From: Proteus faecis
GTDB taxonomy: Bacteria; Pseudomonadota; Gammaproteobacteria; Enterobacterales; Enterobacteriaceae
Length of the DNA stretch: 64,000 nt
NCBI RefSeq assembly: GCF_003144395.1
Contig: NZ_PENZ01000007.1
Location: 124,001 to 188,000, forward strand
Direction: 5' to 3'
Part shown: piece by piece, positions 9,314 through 18,120 of the stretch
Position numbering within the stretch: the stretch's first letter is position 1
Layout of the letters: every line of letters starts with the position of its first letter
Notes under the pieces: model-generated
The model's database searches: none
Told to the model about the DNA's origin: nothing
Seen by the model: only the letters and a program-made list of their open reading frames with translations
Made by a program: the position numbers and the translations under genes

Positions 9314-10288
9314 TTATTTTTTCAGGGTTGTTGAAATTAACTCAGCATACATCTCGTGGTCTTCTTTCATCATTTGGTAAGCATCGTCACCCGTGATGAA
9401 TACAGGCATAATGCCTTGTTTTTTCAGAGCTTCTTGATATTCAGGTTTTTGCACCACTTCAGAGAATGCATCTACTAACTCTTTCTTCACGTTATCAGGT
9501 ACATTAGCGGTTGTTGCTAATACAGCCCAAGCACGCATTTTCACGTTAGTGTCTAATTTCAATGCTTCTTTGAAAGTAGGAACAGCAGGGAATAATGGGA
9601 AGCGACGCTCATCCATGACACCCAGAACACGCAGAATACCGGCATCAACTTGAGACTTAACAGCACCTGGGGTGGTTAATACGCCATCGATATGATTACC
9701 CACTAAAGCCGCAATTGAAGGGCCTGTACCTTCGTTATAAGGGATATGGTTAAATTTAGCACCCGTAGTACGTTCGATATTAACGCCCGCTAAGTGATAA
9801 ATAGCACCCATACCTGAGTTACCAACTTTCAGTTTACCCGGATTTGCTTTCGCGCCATCGATAAACTCTTGTAACGTGGTATAAGGTGATTCAGCATTAA
9901 CCACTAACACCACTGGATCAGCGATAGTTGTTGCGATTGGAGTGAAGTCTTTATAAGTAACTGGTGATTTTCCTTGGTGTGGGAACATCGCCAGTTCAAC
10001 TGTTGTCATCACTAATTTTGTGCCATCTGGGCGCGCATTAGCAACTTCAATCAGCCCCGTTAAACCATTACCAGCAGGTTTATTTACAGGAACGAAAATA
10101 CGTCCAGCTGGCATCACGTCTTTTGCAAATTCAATGATAGTACGTGCAGAAGTATCAGTACCACCGCCCGGATTTTTCGGGATGACAACATCAATATTTT
10201 TTGTAGGATACGTTAACTGTTGGGCAACTGCGTTCCCCATGCCCAGTGTCATCGTAATCGCCAACGCTGCGAGTAGACTCTTTTTCAT
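9314..10288 (-). CDS. tctC: TctC-type periplasmic receptor of the TTT transporter
   Basis: 324 residues from the ATG at 10288. This start gives a clean signal peptide (MKKSLLAALAITMTLGMGNA, cleavage near AVA-QQ) and has a GGAGAAAGG ribosome site. A longer frame to 10357 would overlap the upstream gene and bury the signal. The mature protein has the Bug/TctC features YPTKNIDVVIPKNPGGGTD and the later TGLIEVANA. It captures a small carboxylate or related ligand in the periplasm and delivers it to TctAB. It starts 20 bases after the sialidase-fold gene. Confidence 0.9.
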   Translation of the reverse strand: MKKSLLAALAITMTLGMGNAVAQQLTYPTKNIDVVIPKNPGGGTDTSARTIIEFAKDVMPAGRIFVPVNKPAGNGLTGLIEVANARPDGTKLVMTTVELAMFPHQGKSPVTYKDFTPIATTIADPVVLVVNAESPYTTLQEFIDGAKANPGKLKVGNSGMGAIYHLAGVNIERTTGAKFNHIPYNEGTGPSIAALVGNHIDGVLTTPGAVKSQVDAGILRVLGVMDERRFPLFPAVPTFKEALKLDTNVKMRAWAVLATTANVPDNVKKELVDAFSEVVQKPEYQEALKKQGIMPVFITGDDAYQMMKEDHEMYAELISTTLKK

Positions 10289-10308
10289 AAAACCCTTTCT
10301 CCACATTT

Positions 10309-11361
10309 TTATTGAGTAGCCATTAACTGCTGATAAACAATGTTTTTTCGATTCCAAGTAAAGGTCACGTGCAGGGTATTGTTTTCAGCAATAATAGCCG
10401 GATATGAAAATTCGCCTTCCCCATCGAGTAAATCGAATGGTTCAGACCAAGTACTGCCATTATCGGATGAAAGACTGACAGAGATAGGATAACGACGGCT
10501 CCAGTTACCTGAATTCGGGTTATATACCAATGCCAGTTGACCATCTGCGAAGGAGACGACATCAATGCCGCTATTATTATTTGGTAATATTGTTGCATAA
10601 GCCGGACACCAATTGCGCCCATAATCCGTTGAATCGCTACGATAAATAGTACCGCGCGTACTCCGCATCATGGCATGCACATGCCCAGGCTGGGATTCCC
10701 ATAGTGTTGGCTGTATCACGCCATCCCATTGAAAAACGCGTTGTAGATCAGTCTCCCATAAGGCATCGTCCTTTAAACCTTGCCAGATTTCATGTTCCGC
10801 CTGTTCACCTTTATGATGTTCAATTGGAATATCTACTCGCAACCAGTGTTGACCGTTGTCACTCGAAATATCAACAAACGCATCCCAGAATTGGTCATCC
10901 TCAACCGATCCTGGTGCCAACCACTCGCCGTTCGACATCACTAACACTTTATTTTTCACAGGACCTCTAGGTGTAACATCACCAGAAACCAATTCACTCG
11001 GTAAACTCCAGCTATTTCCGCCATCCTTCGAGATAACGTATTGGGTCGTCCAACTATGTACATCGGGACCCGTTTTATAAAACAGCCAGATATTACCTGT
11101 TGATGGGTCAACATGTAAAACTGGATTCCAGTGCGCAACACCCGGATTTTTAACAACAGGTTGAGCGTGTTGCCAATGATCACCCTCTTTCATCACTAGC
11201 CAGATAGCGGTATTACCGCTACCTTCTTTATCACCAGCGAAAAAAGCGGTTAACAAACGCTCAGAGTTAGGCACACGCACAATCGTTGAAGCATGGCAGT
11301 GATTAAAAAGTGAATGTGCATTATCAAGCACAAACTGGGTTTCCTTCATCACGAAAGGCAT
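10309..11361 (-). CDS. Sialidase-fold (BNR/Asp-box) protein
   Basis: 350 residues with at least four Asp-box repeats (S-x-D-x-G-x-x-W): SKDGGNSW, SSDNGQHW, STDYGRNW and SSDNGSTW. This indicates a six-bladed propeller of the sialidase/BNR-like type. An N-terminal arginine in STIVRVPN fits the position of the first arginine of the sialidase triad. No signal peptide is seen, so it should be cytosolic. With kinase, isomerase and aldolase genes next to it, an intracellular hydrolase acting on an imported glycoside is plausible. True sialic-acid specificity is not supported: no nanE, nanK or nanT is nearby. Confidence 0.8.
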   Translation of the reverse strand: MPFVMKETQFVLDNAHSLFNHCHASTIVRVPNSERLLTAFFAGDKEGSGNTAIWLVMKEGDHWQHAQPVVKNPGVAHWNPVLHVDPSTGNIWLFYKTGPDVHSWTTQYVISKDGGNSWSLPSELVSGDVTPRGPVKNKVLVMSNGEWLAPGSVEDDQFWDAFVDISSDNGQHWLRVDIPIEHHKGEQAEHEIWQGLKDDALWETDLQRVFQWDGVIQPTLWESQPGHVHAMMRSTRGTIYRSDSTDYGRNWCPAYATILPNNNSGIDVVSFADGQLALVYNPNSGNWSRRYPISVSLSSDNGSTWSEPFDLLDGEGEFSYPAIIAENNTLHVTFTWNRKNIVYQQLMATQ

Positions 11362-11383
11362 ATTCCTACTCCTGTGTCCTAAA

Positions 11384-12316
11384 TTAATCTAACGAAAGCC
11401 ACTTCTTCATATTCTCACCCAATGCAGTCATGCTATTGACGGCAGAAGGGAAAAATGAGTTTTCAAACTGACTGCTGTTACGGGAACGGCAGACCAGTGT
11501 GCTGAAGTTACCAATCAGGCGCTGATAATATTTAGCGCATGCTGGATAATCCAGTGTTTCGGTCATCGCTGCTGTTGATAAATAATCCGCTAACACCGCA
11601 GCCTGTTCTGGTTTATCTTTCCAATTCTCATAAAGCCAAACATAAAGCTCTGGATGGAAATTTGCCATAACACCGCTATATGCCTGACATCCTGCTTGGA
11701 ATGAAGCTAATAGCGTTTGACTGTTGGCGTTTGCAAGATGCAAGCGAGTTCCTTTTGATAATGCCAAACGACGTTCTATCATCGGAAGAGAACAGCACGT
11801 ATCTTTGATAAAAGTAAAGCGATTGCTTTGTGCACACCACTCTACAATCTCTTCAGATAACAAGCGCTTGTAAGGATAAGGGCATTCATAGATACCCAAA
11901 TCAATCTCTTTTGGTACCACATTGGTTAAGACTTGCAGTGTTTCCAGCGCTTTATCATCTGACTCACCGACTAGAGCCAAGCGATTACTAATCATAATGA
12001 CGCCATCGACGCCTGTACCCGCCATTGCCTGCAATTGTTCTTTTTGCTGACTTAATGCGGTTGCAGTATGACCAGAAGCAACTACAGGTACTCTTCCATC
12101 TGCTTTCTCAACGATAAAACGGGTAAGTGCTTGAGTCTCCTCATCACTTAAATAGAACATTTCGCTTGATTGGCAAGCGGCAAATAGACCATGTACACCG
12201 GAATCGATATACCAATCTACAAGACGCTCTAATGACGCCCAATCAATCTCCCCTTTGGCATCAAAAGGGGTTAACATAACAGGCCAAACACCGACGTATT
12301 TTTGCTGACTCATCAT
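11384..12316 (-). CDS. DapA/NanA-superfamily aldolase-type lyase
   Basis: 310 residues from the ATG at 12316 (or 12313), which follows an AAGGA ribosome site; the start lies just beyond the stop of the upstream gene. The N-terminal GVWPVMLTPFDAKGEIDWAS is the standard start of dihydrodipicolinate synthase / N-acetylneuraminate lyase barrels. A YECPYPYK segment holds the conserved tyrosine and FIKDTC holds the likely Schiff-base lysine. Members condense or cleave pyruvate with an aldehyde. Here it probably cleaves or forms a keto-acid in the catabolic path. The exact substrate is unknown. Probable operon member, with the sialidase-fold gene 22 bases downstream. Confidence 0.85.
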   Translation of the reverse strand: MMSQQKYVGVWPVMLTPFDAKGEIDWASLERLVDWYIDSGVHGLFAACQSSEMFYLSDEETQALTRFIVEKADGRVPVVASGHTATALSQQKEQLQAMAGTGVDGVIMISNRLALVGESDDKALETLQVLTNVVPKEIDLGIYECPYPYKRLLSEEIVEWCAQSNRFTFIKDTCCSLPMIERRLALSKGTRLHLANANSQTLLASFQAGCQAYSGVMANFHPELYVWLYENWKDKPEQAAVLADYLSTAAMTETLDYPACAKYYQRLIGNFSTLVCRSRNSSQFENSFFPSAVNSMTALGENMKKWLSLD

Positions 12317-12323
12317 CAATTCC

Positions 12324-13970
12324 TTACAGTAAGTTAATGGCATCACCTGCCACTTTCACTTGGATACCTTGAGTCAATGCTTGAGCAACAAATGCTTTTA
12401 GCACAAACGCCAATTTATCTTCATCAACATAAGCCACAGTAATGTGGTTACTTTGATGTCCCGCCATAAGGTCATCACGTGTTACGCCATCTAACGTACA
12501 GTTCAGTAATGGCCATTCATAGTTAGTTGCTCTACGACGACGTTCAAATTCTGCTTCAGGTAATTCCACCGCTACACCAGTACCAATATGCATAATTACA
12601 TCTGTACCTTCATAGTGTGCACGCGCCCATAACAAACGCCCTGCTTTACCTTGACCTGCGATAGTTGATCCCCCTTTAGGGAAGAACATCGGAGGCTGGC
12701 GATAACCTGTCGCACCTTTTAAGCCGCCTTTGAGGTGTTCAAAAGGAACAGAGCCCGAAATTTCCATATCCCAGTAGAATGTGCCTTCATACTCACTACC
12801 CCAACGAATATCATGTAGTGTGGTTTCAGCCGGTAATCCTAATGAGGTTAATAAACGCCATAACATCGTTTGAGGAATAGCCGTACCCATATCCACTTCA
12901 TTGATACAAGGAATTGGCGTGTTAGGGCAGATAATCTCGCCGTTTTCATCTGGTAGAGGGAAACGCATGGTTGAACCAATCGCACCTTCAGCAAAGTCAG
13001 ACGCAGGGCAACAATCTTTTAAACCCTGCTGATATTGCACACCCACCGCAGTTAGACCAAAACGTTTTACGAAACGCGCCATTGCAATCATCATGGCGCA
13101 CTGCTCCATCACTTGTTCACGGGTGAGTTCAGTTTTGTCATCCTGACCAAACATAAACGTCATCCCGTTATCTTCGTACCACTGTAAACATGCCTCTCTT
13201 AATTCTGTCGGTACTTTCGCCATTTCGACCAATAACGCAGATTGAGAAAGGGATTCAATAGGCATACCAATATTGATCATTGCCTGTTGTGGGAAGACCC
13301 CGTTAATCATTCCCATACAGAATGTATCGAACAAACCAATTATTTCTTTATTTTTAATTATATATTCGCCGACTTTACGACCCACTTCGCCAGCTTCTGT
13401 CGCCATTACCCTGTGTGTTGGCGCAACATCTGTAAGATAGCTAAGCTTATGATTTACATAACCATATTTTAACCAAGTTGCTAAACCATCTACAAAAAAT
13501 TCGTCATCAAACGCTTCTGACCATAAACGTGAATAATTTTTACCTAAGCTAGTCATCGTACCCGCTAAGCACAACATACCCACTAGACCCGGCCATGTAC
13601 CATCAAAGTTAGCCAGCAGTAAAATAGGGCCTCTATGGTGTGCCAAGGAAGAGGCAATATGGTGTGAATATTGCCATGCGGTTAATAACACGATAACCGG
13701 AGCATCAGGATCAATTGCGGCAAACATATCGCAACCTTCACGCTGACTGCTGATAAAACCATGACCGCGAGCTTCATTAATTTCATGAGCACGCTTCATT
13801 TTGTAACCTTGAGCTTCTAATGCTGCGGCCAATTTATCTTCAAATTTTTTCTGTACAGGCCAGCATGTTACGTTTGCAGGCTCACGTAAGTCTGCGTTGG
13901 TGACCATCAGGATCTCTTTCTGACCAGCTGTGATGGTTGTCGGTAATTTTGGTAGATTTAAGTTCAACAT
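12324..13970 (-). CDS. L-fucose isomerase-like protein
   Basis: 548 residues from the ATG at 13970, which has an AGGGA ribosome site. A longer frame to 14027 would overlap the kinase gene and adds a non-conserved extension. It resembles the FucI/AraA fold in organisation: an N-terminal domain with ILMVTNADLREP and SSQREGCDMFAAIDPDAPVI, and a C-terminal domain rich in glycine and acidic residues (EYEGTFYWDMEISG, GGSTIAGQGKAGRLLWARAH). E. coli FucI is 591 residues, so this is a shorter relative. It should interconvert an aldose and a ketose. It precedes the aldolase gene by 7 bases. Metal ligands were not assigned by eye. Confidence 0.72.
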   Translation of the reverse strand: MLNLNLPKLPTTITAGQKEILMVTNADLREPANVTCWPVQKKFEDKLAAALEAQGYKMKRAHEINEARGHGFISSQREGCDMFAAIDPDAPVIVLLTAWQYSHHIASSLAHHRGPILLLANFDGTWPGLVGMLCLAGTMTSLGKNYSRLWSEAFDDEFFVDGLATWLKYGYVNHKLSYLTDVAPTHRVMATEAGEVGRKVGEYIIKNKEIIGLFDTFCMGMINGVFPQQAMINIGMPIESLSQSALLVEMAKVPTELREACLQWYEDNGMTFMFGQDDKTELTREQVMEQCAMMIAMARFVKRFGLTAVGVQYQQGLKDCCPASDFAEGAIGSTMRFPLPDENGEIICPNTPIPCINEVDMGTAIPQTMLWRLLTSLGLPAETTLHDIRWGSEYEGTFYWDMEISGSVPFEHLKGGLKGATGYRQPPMFFPKGGSTIAGQGKAGRLLWARAHYEGTDVIMHIGTGVAVELPEAEFERRRRATNYEWPLLNCTLDGVTRDDLMAGHQSNHITVAYVDEDKLAFVLKAFVAQALTQGIQVKVAGDAINLL

Positions 13971-14020
13971 AAGATATCCCTGGTGAGGTAAACTTGGTTC
14001 ATAATCGGAAAAATTAGAGG

Positions 14021-15607
14021 TCAACAATCTGACATCATTTCGTTATAACGTTGCTGATCTTGATACATCTGCAAATAAACTTGATATTTAGCTTGATGGA
14101 AGGCAAATGTGTCACTATCTGGTGTGATAATGCTACCTTCTCGTACCATTGCGCTGGCAGCTTTAGAGAAATCATCGAAGGCTTTACACGCTACAGCGCC
14201 TAATAATGCAGCCCCTAAATTCACCGCATCTTCTTCTTGCGCTAAATGAATTTCACGGCCTGTCGCATTAGCGTATTCACGTAGCCACAATGGATTCTTT
14301 GTTGCACCACCACACATCACGATGCGATTGATTTGATGTCCCGCATCTTCCAGTGTGTCGATAATATGGCGTGTGCCATAAGCAATAGATTGCAGTGTTG
14401 CAAGATAATAACGAGCCAATGCAACACGACCACTTTCCAGCGTTAAACCGCTTACCATACCTTTTGCAGCAGGATTGGCGCGCGGAGAACGATTGCCATG
14501 ATGGTCAGCTAAAACATGAAACTGAGCTGTTGGATATTGTTCATTCTCTTCCAATTCAGCGACAGCTTCGTTTAATAAGGCATAGTAGTTAACACCTTTT
14601 TCTTTTGCTTCTTGCTCTAATTCAGCCCATGATTCATGACGGCGGATAGACCATTCAACTAACGCACCAGCAGCACTTTGCCCACCTTCGTTTAGCCATA
14701 ATTCTGGTAACATCGCGCCAAAATAAGGCCCCCAAACACCGGGAACCATAATTGGATATTGGCTGACTATCATGTGGCAATTAGACGTACCACTGATAAT
14801 TGCCAAACTACCTTCAGGTTGTGATGCCGTTAATGCCAAACCACCTGCATGTGCATCAATAATGCCTGAAGCAACAATGACACCCGTGTGCAAGCCAAAC
14901 GCATCAGCAACCGACTCATCTAAACAACCGGCCTGTTCGCCTAACGCAAGAATGGTTTGTGGTACTTTTTCTAATAATTCATCCAAACCTACATCGGCTA
15001 ACAAGCTCTCACTAAATTGCCCCTGATGTGCTAAATAGTTCCATTTACAAGTTAATGTACAAGTACTTGCGACATCCCCTGATGTTGCTTTCCAAACTAA
15101 AAAGTCGGCTAAATCAAAGAATCGCCATACGTTTTGATAACGCTCTGGATAATGATTTTTTAACCACAGAATTTTTGGCAATTCCATTTCAATACTCACT
15201 TCACCACCGACATATCGTAGTGAAGGATCATTGGTCAAATTGATGGTGACCGTTTCTTGTACAGCACGGTGATCCATCCACATGATGATATCTTGTTCCG
15301 CTTTACCACTTGGAGAAACAGAAAGCCCTTTACCATCCTTATCCACAGCAACTAAAGAACAAGTGGCATCAAAACCAATAGATTTCACATGGATAGGATC
15401 AATAGCAGATAACGCCACCGACTCTTTTACTGTCGTGCAAACCTGTTGCCAAATATCGGTAGACGATTGCTCAACGAAATCCGTTTTTGGACGGAATTGA
15501 GCAATAGGGCGGACAGAAAAGCCCAAACGCTTTCCATTGCTATCAAATACCGCTGCACGGACACTGGCTGAGCCAACATCAACGCCAATAAAATATTGTT
15601 GTTCCAT
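14021..15607 (-). CDS. FGGY-family carbohydrate kinase (D-ribulokinase-like)
   Basis: 528 residues from the ATG at 15607, which has a GAGGG ribosome site; a GTG/ATG extension to 15622 is less likely. The N-terminal FIGVDVGSASVRAAVFDSNG is the first FGGY phosphate-binding motif. IMWMDHRAV, the GIIDAHAGGLA sugar-binding Asp region and the C-terminal CGGATKNPLWLREYANATG FGGY signature follow. The pattern is that of the pentulose kinase group (YDR109C/FGGY). It should phosphorylate a ketose made by the neighbouring isomerase. It is the first gene of the minus-strand operon, with a regulatory region containing two palindromes upstream. Confidence 0.86.
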   Translation of the reverse strand: MEQQYFIGVDVGSASVRAAVFDSNGKRLGFSVRPIAQFRPKTDFVEQSSTDIWQQVCTTVKESVALSAIDPIHVKSIGFDATCSLVAVDKDGKGLSVSPSGKAEQDIIMWMDHRAVQETVTINLTNDPSLRYVGGEVSIEMELPKILWLKNHYPERYQNVWRFFDLADFLVWKATSGDVASTCTLTCKWNYLAHQGQFSESLLADVGLDELLEKVPQTILALGEQAGCLDESVADAFGLHTGVIVASGIIDAHAGGLALTASQPEGSLAIISGTSNCHMIVSQYPIMVPGVWGPYFGAMLPELWLNEGGQSAAGALVEWSIRRHESWAELEQEAKEKGVNYYALLNEAVAELEENEQYPTAQFHVLADHHGNRSPRANPAAKGMVSGLTLESGRVALARYYLATLQSIAYGTRHIIDTLEDAGHQINRIVMCGGATKNPLWLREYANATGREIHLAQEEDAVNLGAALLGAVACKAFDDFSKAASAMVREGSIITPDSDTFAFHQAKYQVYLQMYQDQQRYNEMMSDC

Positions 15608-15710
15608 GCGAACCCTCATCATTTGCTAACGCTATGCTAATTTTTGCTACTTCGAGTTAGCAAGTTAATTCGAGCATGACGAAAAAACAATCACAATAAG
15701 ATTGGTTTGT

Positions 15711-15726
15711 GATGTAGATCTACATC
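15711..15726. promoter_or_regulatory. Perfect palindrome GATGTAGATCTACATC
   Basis: A perfect 16-bp palindrome about 105 bases upstream of the kinase start. It is preceded by TGT, so TGTGA-N6-TCTAC also resembles half of a CRP site. It is a candidate operator for the operon's LacI-type regulator, although it is not the usual LacI central-CG type. Which protein binds is unknown. Confidence 0.5.
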
Positions 15727-15805
15727 GATAATTTAACACCATGATTTTATTGATAATTTATTTATTTGATTTTATACGCTATTTAGATGAGGTACTGAAT
15801 CGATT

Positions 15806-15831
15806 ATGTTCGTTATGAAACTAACGAACAT
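15806..15831. promoter_or_regulatory. 10-bp inverted repeat with GlpR-like half-sites
   Basis: ATGTTCGTTA and TAACGAACAT are perfect inverted arms around the six bases TGAAAC. Each arm contains the GlpR half-site ATGTTCG/CGAACAT. The two halves lie 8 bases further apart than in a standard GlpR operator, so another DeoR- or LacI-type repressor could equally bind. It lies about 200 bases upstream of the kinase and 217 bases upstream of the secreted-protein gene. Confidence 0.5.
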
Positions 15832-16047
15832 TTAATTAATAAAGTAGGTAAAAGCACTTATAAAAATAGTAATATCTCGACAATAAACTCTCTTTTATTA
15901 AAAGATATCTCACTAATAATGAGAGATATTATTCAAAAAATAATGAAACCCGGGAAAACGATAATATTCCTATTGCTATAACGCTCTATTACTTTATTTT
16001 TAATAAGTTAATTTAAATTTATATATTCTTTTTTGGAGCATTTAATT

Positions 16048-16476
16048 ATGTTGAAAAATATTGCGATTAGTCTTTCTCTACTTTTTATTACCTCTTCTGC
16101 CTTTTCAGCGACATTAGCTGAAAAAGAATTACAACAAAAATTTGAGGAGAATATTCAGTCTCGTGTTATGGATTTAAATAAAAGCTGTGATACCAATATA
16201 AAAGTGGTTTTTGATTGGTCTGCATTTTCTGCCGATGATTTAAAAACAATAGGTATTGATAGTTATTGCAGTGAAGGATTAAAAGGCGTAATTAATACTT
16301 GTGAAAGCAGCCAAATAGCACAAGAAACGGTAAAAGAAAAAATAGAGAATATTATCTGCTCTAAAGCAACACCGCGTAGTATTGAACTCAAAGATGGCAC
16401 TCTAAATTTTGGTATTGATTTCAATGCGGCAAACGATGCAAAAGCAGTTCAAGAACACTTAATGAATAATCTCTAA
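16048..16476 (+). CDS. Small secreted protein of unknown family
   Basis: 142 residues from the ATG at 16048; a GGAG ribosome site lies nine bases upstream, while an in-frame TTG at 16033 has none. An N-terminal signal peptide (KNIAISLSLLFITSSAFSA, cleavage near FSA-TLA) predicts export to the periplasm. Four cysteines follow in the mature part (in KSCDTN, SYCSEG, NTCESS and IICSKA), an even number that suits two disulfides. I do not recognise a family. It stands alone, with AT-rich DNA before it and a shared hairpin after it. Role unknown. Confidence 0.75.
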   Translation: MLKNIAISLSLLFITSSAFSATLAEKELQQKFEENIQSRVMDLNKSCDTNIKVVFDWSAFSADDLKTIGIDSYCSEGLKGVINTCESSQIAQETVKEKIENIICSKATPRSIELKDGTLNFGIDFNAANDAKAVQEHLMNNL

Positions 16477-16489
16477 ATATATTAAATTC

Positions 16490-16528
16490 ATCAAGCAATA
16501 ATGCTTAAAGGCATTACTGCTTGTTGAT
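16490..16528. terminator. Hairpin between convergent genes
   Basis: ATCAAGCAATAATGC pairs with GCATTACTGCTTGTTGAT apart from one bulge and one mismatch, around a six-base loop. It sits between the secreted-protein gene and the end of nikE, and probably serves both strands. No long T-run is present. Confidence 0.55.
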
Positions 16529-17280
16529 TAAATAACAGCTTGAATAAGCTTTTTAGAATAATCATGAGAAACATCGCCTAAATTATTTATCTCACACAAT
16601 TCAATATTTTTGCCTTGTAAAAAGAACATCACTTTATCACAGAAATAAGCCACCGTTTGAATATCATGACTAATAAAAAGATAAGAGAGTGCAAATTCTT
16701 CTTTTAACTGTTTTAATAAATCTAATATTTGAACTTGAGTAGGAATATCTAAAGAGCTAAGCGCCTCATCTAATACAATAAGTTTTGGGTAAGATGCTAA
16801 TGCACGACATAAACATACCCGCTGAGCCTGACCACCAGAAAGTTCAAATATATAACGGGTATAGCAACTTTTAGGTAATTCTACTTTATCTAAAAAAGCA
16901 AAAATAAGTGTTTTCAGTGCTTGATGGCTAATACTTGGATTAATGATTTTAATCGGCTCAGCAATAATTTCGCCTACCATTAATGTCGGATTAACAGAAG
17001 TCAGATAATCTTGAAAAACGATACTGATTATACCTTGGCGATGAAGTCGTTTTGTAACGGGCTTATTATTTAAAGAGATAACACCACTATCAGGTAACTC
17101 TAATCCACAAATCAAACGTGCTAACGTACTTTTACCACTACCACTTTCACCGACTAAACCAAAAGCTTCACTCGAATTAATATTAAAAGAGAGTGAGTCG
17201 ATAACCTTCACTTTTTCACCGAATAGTGTGTTATTTTTTTGAATATAATATTTACTTATATTCTCAACGTTTAATAACAT
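16528..17280 (-). CDS. nikE: Nickel/peptide-type ABC transporter ATPase NikE-like
   Basis: 250 residues of an ABC ATPase. Walker A is GLVGESGSGKST (about 42-53), the signature is ELSGGQAQRVCLCRALA and Walker B is LIVLDEALSSLD, with SHDIQTVAYF holding the switch histidine. The length is close to NikE. It is the last gene of the minus-strand methyltransferase-nikABCDE operon, 24 bases after nikD. With NikD it powers uptake by the NikBC permease. The nickel assignment rests on the receptor gene nikA. Confidence 0.8.
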   Translation of the reverse strand: MLLNVENISKYYIQKNNTLFGEKVKVIDSLSFNINSSEAFGLVGESGSGKSTLARLICGLELPDSGVISLNNKPVTKRLHRQGIISIVFQDYLTSVNPTLMVGEIIAEPIKIINPSISHQALKTLIFAFLDKVELPKSCYTRYIFELSGGQAQRVCLCRALASYPKLIVLDEALSSLDIPTQVQILDLLKQLKEEFALSYLFISHDIQTVAYFCDKVMFFLQGKNIELCEINNLGDVSHDYSKKLIQAVI

Positions 17281-17304
17281 AACCCCTCTTTTATTATGAT
17301 GATA

Positions 17305-18120
17305 TCAGTATATTTTTTTATTAATCAATTGCTCAAAGCGTAATGAAAGTTGTCGGCGTGCATTAATTAAATAACGCGTATATTCTTGCGTTGGATGAGC
17401 TAAAACGGTTGCTTTCTCACCACATTCAACCATTTTTCCTTTTTGCATGACAAATATATCGTCAGCCATTTCATTAACTATCCCTAAATCATGAGAAATA
17501 AAAATCAGTGTTGAATGATGAGTTGTGACGACATGCTGGAGAAGTTTTAATATATCTTGGCGAAGAGGTGCATCAAGCGCCGTTGTGGGTTCATCTGCAA
17601 TTAATAACTTAGGTGATAAGGCAAGTGCTATCGCAATCATTACACGTTGCAATTGCCCACCACTTAATTGATGAGGAAATGCTTGCATAATAGATTGAAA
17701 TTGATGAGGAAATACATGAGATAATGCCAACTCCGTTTCTTCTATAGCTTGCTTTTTAGAATAGGAAAAATGGTAGATTAAAGTTTGGCAAAATTGCTTT
17801 CCTATTTTCATTAAAGGATCAAAGGCCCCCATGCCATTTTGCACAATCACACCTAAAGATGTCCCCAATAAAGCGCGACGTTGAGAAAGCGATTCATGGC
17901 TGATTTTCTTTCCATTCAAGAAAATCTCCCCTGACATGACTAACTGTTCAGGTAGTAATCCCATAATAGCTTTACTAATCAAGCTCTTGCCACTACCACT
18001 TTCTCCTACAATCGCGAATGTACGCCCTTGCTTTATTGAAAAAGAGATATCATCAATCAGCTTTTTTCCACTTTCTTGGTGAGTGATAGAAACGTGCTCA
18101 AGCGTCAGTAAGTTGTTCAT
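17305..18120 (-). CDS. nikD: Nickel/peptide-type ABC transporter ATPase NikD-like
   Basis: 271 residues. Walker A is AIVGESGSGKS, the signature is HQLSGGQLQRVMIAIALA, Walker B is LLIADEPTTALD and the switch is FISHDLGIV. The C-terminal extension past residue 235 (HPTQEYTRYLINA) is the short oligopeptide-ATPase tail seen in the Opp/Dpp/Nik group. The start overlaps the nikC stop by 23 bases, so translation is probably coupled. Confidence 0.8.
   Translation of the reverse strand: MNNLLTLEHVSITHQESGKKLIDDISFSIKQGRTFAIVGESGSGKSLISKAIMGLLPEQLVMSGEIFLNGKKISHESLSQRRALLGTSLGVIVQNGMGAFDPLMKIGKQFCQTLIYHFSYSKKQAIEETELALSHVFPHQFQSIMQAFPHQLSGGQLQRVMIAIALALSPKLLIADEPTTALDAPLRQDILKLLQHVVTTHHSTLIFISHDLGIVNEMADDIFVMQKGKMVECGEKATVLAHPTQEYTRYLINARRQLSLRFEQLINKKIY

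Larger units (their letters stand above)
15608..16047. promoter_or_regulatory. Divergent regulatory region of the sugar operon
   Basis: 440 AT-rich bases between the kinase gene (minus) and a small secreted-protein gene (plus). It holds the 16-bp perfect palindrome at 15711-15726 and the 10-bp inverted repeat at 15806-15831, both listed separately. A weaker hairpin, ATATCTC/GAGATAT, lies near 15905-15930, and a CCCGGG core sits near 15950. No open reading frame of note was seen on either strand. Confidence 0.5.

Noticed and set aside
10309-12316. A sialic-acid (nan) operon
   Set aside because: A DapA/NanA-type protein and a sialidase fold occur, but there is no nanE, nanK, nanT or nanR and the other genes point to a pentulose/hexulose-type route.
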